From contig CAZBUB010000029.1 in the NCBI GenBank assembly GCA_964494985.1, positions 1-32,271 of the forward strand: a DNA stretch of 32,271 bases. The letters are read 5' to 3'. The position numbers and the translations under genes were made by a program. The notes below the pieces were generated by a model that was not told the DNA's origin, did not search any database, and worked only from the letters and a program-made list of their open reading frames with translations. Source of the DNA: CAZBUB01 sp964494985. GTDB taxonomy: Bacteria; Desulfobacterota; Desulfovibrionia; Desulfovibrionales; Desulfothermaceae. Positions 21,887 to 28,905 of this stretch are shown here, piece by piece; the stretch's first letter is position 1; every line of letters starts with the position of its first letter.

Positions 21887-24069
21887 AGCAGAAGTTTTTT
21901 CACGTGCTGTACTACCTGTTCTTGTGCATCAGATAAAGCACCCTCAGCTTGAGCCAGTTGCTGGACTATAGCCTGGGCCTCCTCCCGTTCTTTCTGGGTA
22001 GGAAGCATATCTTGCAAGGCGCACAAGGCCTGCTCTTCATCCAAGTAAAGCAGTGCGGTCTGATTGCGGATGATTTGAATGAGCTCATCTGAATCCACAT
22101 TTTGGAACCGCTTGTGGTTATTTATAATATCTCTCAAAGATTTCAGTTTGTTAACTTCAATAACCTCCTTGGCATTCATGACTGACACCAGACACCGGAT
22201 CACCGCCTCAAGGAATCCGCCTTGGCTCATTCGAGCCGTCAACGCATGCTGGAAAGCCTGGTCTTCTTCTATTTGTTCCGGAGCAGATTCGGCCCGGAGA
22301 GTTTCTACGCTGGGGGCACCCAGGAAATGATCCTGCACTAAAGGATTCTCAAAGGTGAGTTTGAAAAACAGTTCCTGGGTATTGTCCCGGTATTTACGAA
22401 ATACTTCCCAAGTACTCTCCACAACTTGAGCCATTTCTGTTTCCAACAATGTGAAGAAATTGGTCTTGGAGGCTGGTTGCCTCTGTTCTTTGACCAAAGG
22501 AGCCATGCACTTCAATGGCCAAAGCAAAGGATTGAGATCGGAAAGAAAATATCTCTGAAAACGCAGGGGATGAAGCTGGCGTAAGGTTTCTGCCGAGAGC
22601 TCATTGCATCCCATACGCACCCAGGGCCTGACAAATGTTTGATAGATGCTGTCATTGGCTTGGGAAACGTCTGCGACTGTTTGAAAAACGCGGCTTTGTT
22701 GTTCGTCGCTTTCGCCTCCGGTCAAGTCTTCAAGCGTCCTTTTCTCAAACCGAACCTGATAATCGGCCTTTTCCAGGTCCTCAGCAATAACCATTTCATA
22801 CAACCCTGCAGGAAGATAACGTATAAGCTCTATGTTTTCCAGGATCTGCTGATGTTCTTTCCGGGCTACGCTTTGCGAAACAAAGATACCCAAATGTCCG
22901 GTTCGCTCATGCACCATGTACACCAGGACCTTGCTTTGCCGAATGAGTTCTTCAACTGAGCCATAAACTGCCTTAATCCAGTTCAAGGCCTGGTGCGGAG
23001 GGGTTATGTTATCCCCTCTGGAGCTGAAGATCAACACGGGTTCTTTTATGTTTTGCAGCTCGATCTGCTGGCCCGGTGTTAATTCCAGCCTGCCATGTTC
23101 CAGCTTGTTGCCCACAAACAGATGATTGAGAATGAAATTGATCTCTTCATCGTTTAAGAGATAAAAGCCACCCCACCATTTCTCAAAACTCAGGAAGCGT
23201 TCAACCTCATGGTCTAAACGAGAATAAAGGTTATACAATTTGCTCCACATGGTATTGGCTGGATTGAGATCCTCAAAATTTGCCACAAGATTAGCCCCAT
23301 CAAAACGTCCGTTCCCCAAATCGCTCAAAAATGAGGCTATCCAGGTACCTCCCCATAATCCGGCTTTGTAAGTCATCGGGTTTTGGCCGTCTATGCTGGC
23401 CCAAAAGGAAAGCGGAGCGCCATTGAGTACCATCGGCCCGCTAATATCTGGCCTTTCAGCACCAATCAGGGTTGTTGCCCAACCGGCCTGACAGTTTCCA
23501 ATAATCAGCGGTTCCTTAGCCTGAGGATGCAGTAAGTGGACTTCCTCAATAAATCGCCCCAGGGCATTGTGGACATCAGCTAATGTTTGTCCGGGCATAG
23601 GAACCGGGGAAAATATGACGAAATAAACTGGATGACCTTTGCTCAGAGCAATGCCTACCTGGGAGTCTTGCTTTGAGCCCCCGATCCCTGGACCGTGACC
23701 AGCCCTGGGATCGATAATGATTATAGGTCGCCGGGTGGGATCTTCCTCATGCTCTATCAGTTGAGGATCCTGGCGGCGCTCATAAGGGCTCAGACCTTGA
23801 TGCAAACCAGGTGCCCGCCTGTCATGAATATGTACCAGGGAATAATTTACCGGCGGGTCCAGGTCGCGGCCATCAATAATGACCGAGTAAGGAAAGGTCA
23901 GTACTGGTGGCTGGCCTTTGTGGATATGTTCAATATAAATGTTGCCCCGTTGGCGCAATGTATCCATAAATAATATATTACGTTGCCAAAAATCAACAGT
24001 ATACTCTGCAGCCTCGTTCCATAGATTCAGCGAAAAATTGCTCGCGCCAACAGGATTTACAACATACAT
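21871..24069 (-). CDS. DUF3141 protein, PhaC-like alpha/beta hydrolase
   Basis: A 732-residue cytoplasmic protein of the DUF3141 family. The start is ATG 24069 (MYVVNPVGASNFSLN), which has AGGAGGG upstream; the longer frame to 24114 does not. Residues ~70-390 form an alpha/beta hydrolase fold. The nucleophile elbow is IIGNCQAGWA with Cys ~193, the same GxCxG box as polyhydroxyalkanoate synthases. The later acid is in FSSRGDNITPPHQAL and the base in HERTGHLGIFVS. The C-terminal ~300 residues are helical and charged. Whether the family makes polymer is not established. It forms an overlapping pair with the HAD phosphatase and stands behind a ~190-bp gap with no clear element. Codon and base use are slightly more AT-rich than neighbours. 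Confidence 0.82.
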   Translation of the reverse strand: MYVVNPVGASNFSLNLWNEAAEYTVDFWQRNILFMDTLRQRGNIYIEHIHKGQPPVLTFPYSVIIDGRDLDPPVNYSLVHIHDRRAPGLHQGLSPYERRQDPQLIEHEEDPTRRPIIIIDPRAGHGPGIGGSKQDSQVGIALSKGHPVYFVIFSPVPMPGQTLADVHNALGRFIEEVHLLHPQAKEPLIIGNCQAGWATTLIGAERPDISGPMVLNGAPLSFWASIDGQNPMTYKAGLWGGTWIASFLSDLGNGRFDGANLVANFEDLNPANTMWSKLYNLYSRLDHEVERFLSFEKWWGGFYLLNDEEINFILNHLFVGNKLEHGRLELTPGQQIELQNIKEPVLIFSSRGDNITPPHQALNWIKAVYGSVEELIRQSKVLVYMVHERTGHLGIFVSQSVARKEHQQILENIELIRYLPAGLYEMVIAEDLEKADYQVRFEKRTLEDLTGGESDEQQSRVFQTVADVSQANDSIYQTFVRPWVRMGCNELSAETLRQLHPLRFQRYFLSDLNPLLWPLKCMAPLVKEQRQPASKTNFFTLLETEMAQVVESTWEVFRKYRDNTQELFFKLTFENPLVQDHFLGAPSVETLRAESAPEQIEEDQAFQHALTARMSQGGFLEAVIRCLVSVMNAKEVIEVNKLKSLRDIINNHKRFQNVDSDELIQIIRNQTALLYLDEEQALCALQDMLPTQKEREEAQAIVQQLAQAEGALSDAQEQVVQHVKKLLLCLQV

Positions 24070-24257
24070 AGGGGAATTCCCTCCTATTCTTTTGATATTT
24101 GTGCACTGCAACAAGCAAAGCCTATGAATGTACTACATTTAAAGTGAAAATCAAGGGTGCAGCGCAAAAATATCTAACCGCCTAGAATCTATGACAAGCT
24201 ATTGATTTCAAAAACAAGGGCTGATCCTGAGGATAGACAGCAGCTTTGAAAGCTTTT

Positions 24258-25214
24258 TCAGACATGGTTTCTGAGCTTAAGCTCCAAGGGGTGGGGGGAC
24301 AGGTAGACCTGATCCTGGAGATAATCTTTCTGATACTTGCGCACATAGTGATTAAGCAGGGTACTGGGAACTATGAGCGGGACGAGCCCCTGGTGATAGC
24401 TCTGGATGAGCTCCTGCAGCTCCTGCTTTTCATCCCTGGAGAGATCTTTCTTGAAGTATCCGGCGATGTGCTGCAGGACATTGACGTTCTTCTTGGCGGT
24501 CTGCCTTAGGGAAAGGGCGTAGCAGAGCCTTTCCTGGTAAAGCTGAAACAGCTCTTCCCGGTCATAGTCCTTGGGGCTGGCCACCAGCCTGCCCAGCTCC
24601 CTGTAGGTGGGCACATGATGGGCCATAAGCAGTAGCTTATGCCTGGTATGAAAGTCCACCAGGCCCTGCCTGGTCTTGTTTTCAGCCAGCAGGCTGCGCC
24701 AGGAGGCATACACGAATATCCGGGTGATGAAATTCTCCCGCAGCACCGGATCGTTCAGCCGGCCCTCGTCCTCCACCGGCAGCAAAGGGAAATGCTCCAT
24801 GAACATCCTGGCCCAGATGCCCACCCCTTTAGGTGCAGGATGCCCTTTTTGATTGTAGACCTTGATCCTCTGCATCCCGCTGCTGGGGGACTTGGCCTTA
24901 AAGATGAAGCCGCTTAAGCCCTCTGCTTCCAGCTCTTGCAGCCTTTTTGCCCCCCAGGCCTGCATCTGCCCAGTATAATCAATACCTGATCTGATGGTTA
25001 CCAGGCTGGGATCCTCTGGGTCGCCCACCAGGCGCAGGGCCTCCCGGGGAATATCCATGCCGCATTCCACCTCTGGGCAGACCGGGACGAACTCTACGTA
25101 CCTGCCCAGAGTGTCCCGAATGAAGCGATCCAGCTTGTGACCGCCGTCATAGCGCACGTTGTGTCCCAGAAGACACTTGCTTATACCGATTCTGGGCTTG
25201 GAAAAATCCTGCAT
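24258..25214 (-). CDS. DUF523-DUF1722 protein (YbgA-type)
   Basis: A 318-residue two-domain protein. Residues ~5-150 are DUF523, with IGISKCLLGHNVRYDGGHK, VPVCPEVECGMDIPREA and FIFKAKSPSSGM; the cysteines in KCLLG and CPEVECG are conserved in the family. Residues ~190-305 are DUF1722 (YbgA), with FHTRHKLLLMAHHVPTYRELG and NVLQHIAGYFKK. Proteins of this architecture often sit near photolyase genes in other bacteria; here the photolyase lies ~8 kb away. The biochemical role is unknown. AGGAGGG precedes the ATG. It is separated from the downstream DUF3141 group by 188 bp and probably has its own transcript. Confidence 0.9.
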   Translation of the reverse strand: MQDFSKPRIGISKCLLGHNVRYDGGHKLDRFIRDTLGRYVEFVPVCPEVECGMDIPREALRLVGDPEDPSLVTIRSGIDYTGQMQAWGAKRLQELEAEGLSGFIFKAKSPSSGMQRIKVYNQKGHPAPKGVGIWARMFMEHFPLLPVEDEGRLNDPVLRENFITRIFVYASWRSLLAENKTRQGLVDFHTRHKLLLMAHHVPTYRELGRLVASPKDYDREELFQLYQERLCYALSLRQTAKKNVNVLQHIAGYFKKDLSRDEKQELQELIQSYHQGLVPLIVPSTLLNHYVRKYQKDYLQDQVYLSPHPLELKLRNHV

Positions 25215-25268
25215 TGTCCCTCCTGAATTTATGCTGTCTGGCTGCTTTGCAGACTTTTTTCCCAGGGA

Positions 25269-25922
25269 TCAGTCCTGGAAATGCTCCACATACTGGCCAT
25301 AGCCTTCCTGCTGCAAATCCTGCCTGGGAACAAAACGCAGGGCAGCTGAATTTATGCAGTAGCGCAAGCCCGTAGGCTCTGGACCGTCTTCGAACACATG
25401 ACCTAAATGGGAATCTGCATACCTGGAGCGGACTTCTGTTCTGGTCATAAACAAGGACTTGTCCTGCCTGGTTACGATATGCTCCTGCTCCAGGGGTCTG
25501 CTAAAGCTCGGCCATCCGGTCCCGGAATCGAACTTGTGCCTGGAGGAGAACAAAGGCTCACCTGAGACAACATCCACATAGATTCCCTGTTGTTTGTGAT
25601 CCCAATATTCATTGTCAAAGGCAGGCTCTGTTTTGTCCTCCTGGGTAACCTTAAATTGCATATCGCTGAGGCGGGCCTTTAGAGTTTCCTGATCCGGTTT
25701 GCTATACTCCGCCCAGCTCCCTGGAGGCTGGCTGGAGTCATTCTTTGCCTTTTGGGGGTAGTAGCGAGCAATAAAGGCCTCACGCCCAGAAAGGGAACTG
25801 CACCTTAAACAGCCCCCAGCAAAATAGGCTCCAGCCTGCTGCTTGGGTTGCTCAGACCTTGCGCTTTGGGCCTGGAATAAGCCCAGTATGGAAAACAGGA
25901 TCACAGCCAAAAATGTTTTCAT
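25269..25922 (-). CDS. msrB: Exported methionine-(R)-sulfoxide reductase with vestigial MsrA segment
   Basis: A 217-residue protein that reduces methionine-R-sulfoxide in periplasmic proteins. The start is ATG 25922 (MKTFLAVILFSILGLFQAQS), giving a signal peptide. The MsrB domain starts at LSDMQFKVTQEDKTEP and includes EYWDHKQQGIYVDVVSGEP, GTGWPSF (threonine in place of the resolving cysteine of some MsrB) and the catalytic RYCINSAALRFVP. It has no zinc CxxC pairs. Between the signal peptide and MsrB lies AYFAGGCLRCSS, which resembles the MsrA active-site start (FAGGCFWC), followed by only ~45 residues instead of ~150. This looks like an MsrA-MsrB fusion whose MsrA domain has collapsed. Confidence 0.9.
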   Translation of the reverse strand: MKTFLAVILFSILGLFQAQSARSEQPKQQAGAYFAGGCLRCSSLSGREAFIARYYPQKAKNDSSQPPGSWAEYSKPDQETLKARLSDMQFKVTQEDKTEPAFDNEYWDHKQQGIYVDVVSGEPLFSSRHKFDSGTGWPSFSRPLEQEHIVTRQDKSLFMTRTEVRSRYADSHLGHVFEDGPEPTGLRYCINSAALRFVPRQDLQQEGYGQYVEHFQD

Positions 25923-26020
25923 GATTTTCCCCTTTTGGTGCATCTAGAAAAAATTGGCGGGAAGGCTAGACTACACCTGAAAATAATAACTCCTATTAAT
26001 AATGCTTCCTAATATTTATG

Positions 26021-26038
26021 CAAGCATCCTTATGCTTG
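26021..26038. promoter_or_regulatory. Inverted repeat in msrB/ferredoxin divergent promoter region
   Basis: CAAGCAT-CCTT-ATGCTTG is a perfect 7-bp inverted repeat with a 4-nt spacer, about 100 bp upstream of msrB and 130 bp upstream of the ferredoxin gene. It could be an operator for a regulator of either or both. No regulator gene is nearby. The rest of this ~250-bp gap is AT-rich on the msrB side. Confidence 0.4.
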
Positions 26039-26170
26039 ATTTCCAGATATCAGTCAATTAAGCTCTGTACCCGCCTTGGATGTTCCGTTCTGGAAACAGA
26101 CAATGACAGCCAAAATAACGCAGTCCCCTTCAACCCTGAGCCAAAAACATGAGCTATCCCAGGAGGAGCT

Positions 26171-26983
26171 ATGCAGATCAATCAGCTAAGGCTTGTTTAC
26201 TTCTCCCCCACTTCCACCACCCGGCAGGTCCTGGAGCATATAGCCCAAGGCCTGGGAGCCCAGGACATCCAGCACCTGGATCTGACCCTGCCAGACTCTG
26301 AAAAGCAGGATCCTGTCCAATTGCAAGGGGATCTGGCCCTTTTGGGGGTCCCGGTTTACGGAGGTAGGGTGCCCTCCCTGGCTGCCAGGCGGTTGCAGCA
26401 GATCCAGTCCCAGGGCGTGCCTGCCGTATTGGTGGTGGTTTACGGCAACCGGGCCTATGAGGACGCCCTGCTGGAGCTGAAGGATCTGAGTGAAGGTTGG
26501 GGATTTTTGCCTGTAGCCGGCGGGGCCTTTATCGCAGAGCACTCCTTTGCCAGCCAAAACACGCCTATTGCCAACGGCAGACCTGACGCCCGGGACAGGG
26601 AGCTGGCGGAAGACTTTGGGACCAGGATCCGGGAGCTTCTTTCTTCTGCAGCCTCTGCCAGGGAGCTGCCCCAACTCAAGGTCCCCGGCAACAGGCCTTA
26701 TAAAGAGCCCCCAAAGCACGATCCAGCCGCCCCTGAGGCTGATCCCCAGGTCTGCATCCTGTGCGGCACCTGCGCCGAATCCTGCCCCAGCGGAGCGATC
26801 AAGATAGATTCCCAGGTCCAGGCTGATCCTGCTCTGTGCATCTTCTGCCAGGCCTGCGTCAAAAACTGCCCCACAGGGGCCATGACTTTCCAGGCCCAGC
26901 CTTTGCTGGAGCTGGCCAGGAAACTGAGCAGAAACTGCCAGATCAGGCAGGAGCCCGAGACCTATCTGCCCGGGGCTGGGTAA
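26171..26983 (+). CDS. EFR1-type flavodoxin-ferredoxin fusion protein
   Basis: A 270-residue cytoplasmic electron-transfer protein. The N-terminal ~165 residues form a flavodoxin-like fold: VYFSPTSTTRQVLEHIAQGL is the FMN phosphate loop, LALLGVPVYGGRVP follows, and VVVYGNRAYEDALLEL is a family signature. The C-terminal part holds two 4Fe-4S ferredoxin motifs, CILCGTCAESCPSGAI and CIFCQACVKNCPTGAM. This combination is annotated as EFR1-family ferrodoxin in anaerobes. The partner enzyme is unknown. AGGAGGAGCT lies directly before the ATG. It is divergent from msrB and followed by a possible terminator. Confidence 0.92.
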   Translation: MQINQLRLVYFSPTSTTRQVLEHIAQGLGAQDIQHLDLTLPDSEKQDPVQLQGDLALLGVPVYGGRVPSLAARRLQQIQSQGVPAVLVVVYGNRAYEDALLELKDLSEGWGFLPVAGGAFIAEHSFASQNTPIANGRPDARDRELAEDFGTRIRELLSSAASARELPQLKVPGNRPYKEPPKHDPAAPEADPQVCILCGTCAESCPSGAIKIDSQVQADPALCIFCQACVKNCPTGAMTFQAQPLLELARKLSRNCQIRQEPETYLPGAG

Positions 26984-27011
26984 GGAGTCCTGCCTCGGCT
27001 CTCTTCTTGCT

Positions 27012-27063
27012 GACCAAGGTCCTCTCAGAGAGGTCCCTTATTGGAACTTCAGCCTTTTTTTTT
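27012..27063 (+). terminator. Possible terminator after the ferredoxin gene
   Basis: An imperfect hairpin (CCAAGG...CCTC-TCAGA-GAGG...TTGG) is followed some 15 nt later by nine T residues at 27055-27063. The gap between stem and T-run is longer than in a classical intrinsic terminator, so this is tentative. Confidence 0.35.
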
Positions 27064-27124
27064 CAAGACCAAACTGGAGCTCCAGCGCAAGAAAGTTTAG
27101 AACAACTCCTGGAATGGAAGAAAC

Positions 27125-27538
27125 TCAGCTATACACTGCAGGTACACGGGCAAATCCGGCAGAATCAAAATGACGGTCAAAGGAAAAGACTGACTGCACT
27201 CGACCCTTGATCATGAGCACAAAGGAAATGCAGTCTGTAAAGCTTATTCTCTGGTCAGCAAATCTTATAAACCAGTTCAGGGCATTCATCTCATCCTCTT
27301 GAGTCGGACGTCATATCTGCAAGGCTCTTGATGCATAAATATTTTGCAAGCGATGAGCAGCAAAGAGATTGCCAGCCCTTCTTCCCAGCAAAGTCGCAGT
27401 TTCGTCCAGAACAAAATTGCTGGTCACAAGTCTCCTTTGGCCTGATTCCAGCTCAGCCCAGCAATCCTGAGCCTGCTGGTGGAATTGATCTTTTTCTAGA
27501 TAACGGGCCAGGAATGCACCTGTATCAATGAAAATCAT
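27125..27538 (-). pseudogene. PIN-domain ribonuclease toxin (VapC-like), broken by in-frame TGA
   Basis: A 137-codon PIN domain with a premature TGA at 27311-27313 (codon 76). The first part is MIFIDTGAFLARYL, then TSNFVLDETATLLGRRAG, carrying the first acidic residues of the PIN site. After the stop the same frame continues with NWFIRFADQRISFTDCISF, then FSFDRHFDSAGFARVP, carrying the remaining acidic residues and the usual C-terminus. Full length is normal for the family. No cysteine or redox role is expected at the TGA site and no SECIS-like hairpin was seen after it, so a nonsense mutation (e.g. CGA or TGG to TGA) is the simplest reading. Intact members are toxins paired with a small antitoxin; no convincing antitoxin is present. 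Confidence 0.82.
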
Positions 27539-27719
27539 GTTGATCCGAATCAGGATAAAGATGCCGATCGTGATTCAGGCTCAAATCGTGCGGAACCTCT
27601 CCCTTGTATATGGCCTTGTCCGCAAAAAAAGAGTCCCTTGCATTGCGAGCGGCGCTTGCCCTTTTTTGGAGCTTGATTTTCCGTGCCTTGAGCCCATCTA
27701 GGGCATCTAGGTCAGCCAA
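27525..27719 (-). CDS. Doubtful 64-residue reading frame between hydrolase and PIN pseudogene
   Basis: It overlaps the hydrolase stop by 8 bp and the PIN start by 14 bp, the position an antitoxin gene would have. The sequence is basic in the middle (LKARKIKLQKRASAARNARD), but its last 16 residues are simply the translation of the repeat half-copy at 27530-27590. No antitoxin fold (AbrB, RHH, Phd) is recognisable. It may be a chance frame. Confidence 0.25.
   Translation of the reverse strand: MADLDALDGLKARKIKLQKRASAARNARDSFFADKAIYKGEVPHDLSLNHDRHLYPDSDQHDFH
27530..27590. repeat. Inverted-repeat element, half copy 5
   Basis: AAAATCATGTTGATCCGAAT, then CAGGATAAAGATGCCGATCG, resembles one arm of the element seen at 2541, 7130, 11856 and 17098 (an ATCATCA-type end followed by a GAT/GAC-rich arm). 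The opposite arm is not recognisable. It overlaps the start codon of the PIN pseudogene. Confidence 0.45.
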
Positions 27720-28671
27720 AATCCCTGCCCAAAAATGCCTGCAGGGCCTGATTGAGCTCCTGGATGCGCTCCGGGAACAAACGCTCCATGTTCATGAAGG
27801 CGTGCATCAGGTCCGGAAAATGCAGGTGCTCTGCAGTGATCCCGCCTTGCCGCAGCTTCTCTACATAAGCCTCTGCCTCGTCCTGCAAGGGGCAAAACCC
27901 GGCGCTCACCACCAAGGTGGCAGGGTAGGACCCAGCAACCTCCATAAACAGCGGAGAAGCCTTTTTGCGGTCCTCCCCGCGCTGGAAATAGTTGTCGAAA
28001 TACCACTGGATGTTCTGCTTCTGCAGCAGAAAACCGGACTGGTACTCATCTATGCTGGGGCTGGACATGGTGTAGTCCAGAGAGGGATAGATCAGGATCT
28101 GGGCTTCTACCTGCAGGCCGGGGTCATACTGGGCAAGATGGGCCACTGTTGCGCTCAATGCACCTCCTGCGCTGTCCCCGCCCAGGCGCAGTCTGGGCTT
28201 ATAGGCCACATTCCTGGACTCCAGCGCGGCCCAGACATACTTGGCGCTGTGCACTGCATCCTCCAGCCCCGCCGGATAAGGGCATTCCGGGGCCAGACGG
28301 TAGTCCACGGAAACCAGGATCTGCTGGGTATGGTAGGCTATCCTGCGGCAAATGGGGTCATAATCCGCAACACTGCCTGCCATATGCCCTCCCCCGTGAT
28401 AGTAGACCAGCACAGGCAGGGCCGCAGATGGATCCGGGTGGTAGATGCGCACCGGGACCTGGTAGCCCTGGGCAGGCAGGATCAGCTCGTCCTGGATCCA
28501 GGGCAGCTCGACTTTGTCCTGGGTCCACTGCCGGGTCAGGATGCTCAGGCCTTCCCTGGCATTGGTCGGGGTGATCCGAAACCCGCTGCTCAGAAGTTGG
28601 CGCAAATAGGCATTATAGGTCTGCAGCCATTCCTGGAGCCTGGGATGCATATTGCCTGCAGGATTGCTCAT
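27712..28671 (-). CDS. HSL-family alpha/beta hydrolase with altered catalytic acid site
   Basis: A 319-residue esterase/lipase-like protein of the hormone-sensitive-lipase family. The oxyanion motif is HGGG at residues 92-95 and the nucleophile elbow GDSAGG at 165-170 (Ser167). The catalytic histidine is His290 in FPDLMHAF. The acid is normally Asp in a D-P-L-x-D-E segment; here it reads GFCPLQDEAEAY with Cys260 at that position, so the triad is altered unless the later Asp or Glu serves. It has no signal peptide. Its ATG overlaps the stop of the upstream 72-residue gene (ATGA-type overlap), so the two form a coupled pair. The substrate is unknown. Confidence 0.88.
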   Translation of the reverse strand: MSNPAGNMHPRLQEWLQTYNAYLRQLLSSGFRITPTNAREGLSILTRQWTQDKVELPWIQDELILPAQGYQVPVRIYHPDPSAALPVLVYYHGGGHMAGSVADYDPICRRIAYHTQQILVSVDYRLAPECPYPAGLEDAVHSAKYVWAALESRNVAYKPRLRLGGDSAGGALSATVAHLAQYDPGLQVEAQILIYPSLDYTMSSPSIDEYQSGFLLQKQNIQWYFDNYFQRGEDRKKASPLFMEVAGSYPATLVVSAGFCPLQDEAEAYVEKLRQGGITAEHLHFPDLMHAFMNMERLFPERIQELNQALQAFLGRDFG

Positions 28672-28886
28672 AGCCTATTCCCCTCTAAAAGTTCCTGGTA
28701 CACAATTTCGCGGTCCTGGACGATAAAGACGAGCTGGCAGTGGTCAGCATGCGGGATCTGCGCTAAACGCATCCTTGCTTTGAGGAGCTCAAGCTCACCT
28801 CCAAAATCCGGGATATTATGACCCAGGATCTGGTAACGCTCAGGGCAGATGACAACATGGTGTAGGACTTTGCGCCAAGACAACAT
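28668..28886 (-). CDS. Small hypothetical protein coupled to the hydrolase gene
   Basis: A 72-residue protein, MLSWRKVLHHVVICPERYQI at the start, then LLKARMRLAQIPHADHC and FIVQDREIVYQELLEGN. I do not recognise the family. It has no signal peptide or membrane segment; its strand-rich second half (CQLVFIVQDREIVY) looks like a compact alpha/beta fold. The 4-bp overlap with the hydrolase start supports it being translated. No strong ribosome-binding site is visible before its ATG. Confidence 0.5.
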   Translation of the reverse strand: MLSWRKVLHHVVICPERYQILGHNIPDFGGELELLKARMRLAQIPHADHCQLVFIVQDREIVYQELLEGNRL

Positions 28887-28905
28887 CGCTCAGCATGCGT
28901 TAAGG

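Noticed and set aside
27074..27085. Perfect 12-bp palindrome CTGGAGCTCCAG as an operator
   Set aside because: It lies just beyond the end of the PIN pseudogene, away from any promoter, and has no second copy in the window.
27311..27313. Selenocysteine at the in-frame TGA of the PIN domain
   Set aside because: PIN nucleases use acidic residues, not thiols; the position is not catalytic and no GG-loop hairpin was found in the following ~40 nt.
27525..27719. Antitoxin for the PIN toxin
   Set aside because: The overlaps are suggestive, but the C-terminal quarter is only translated repeat sequence and no antitoxin fold is recognisable, so it is listed as doubtful.
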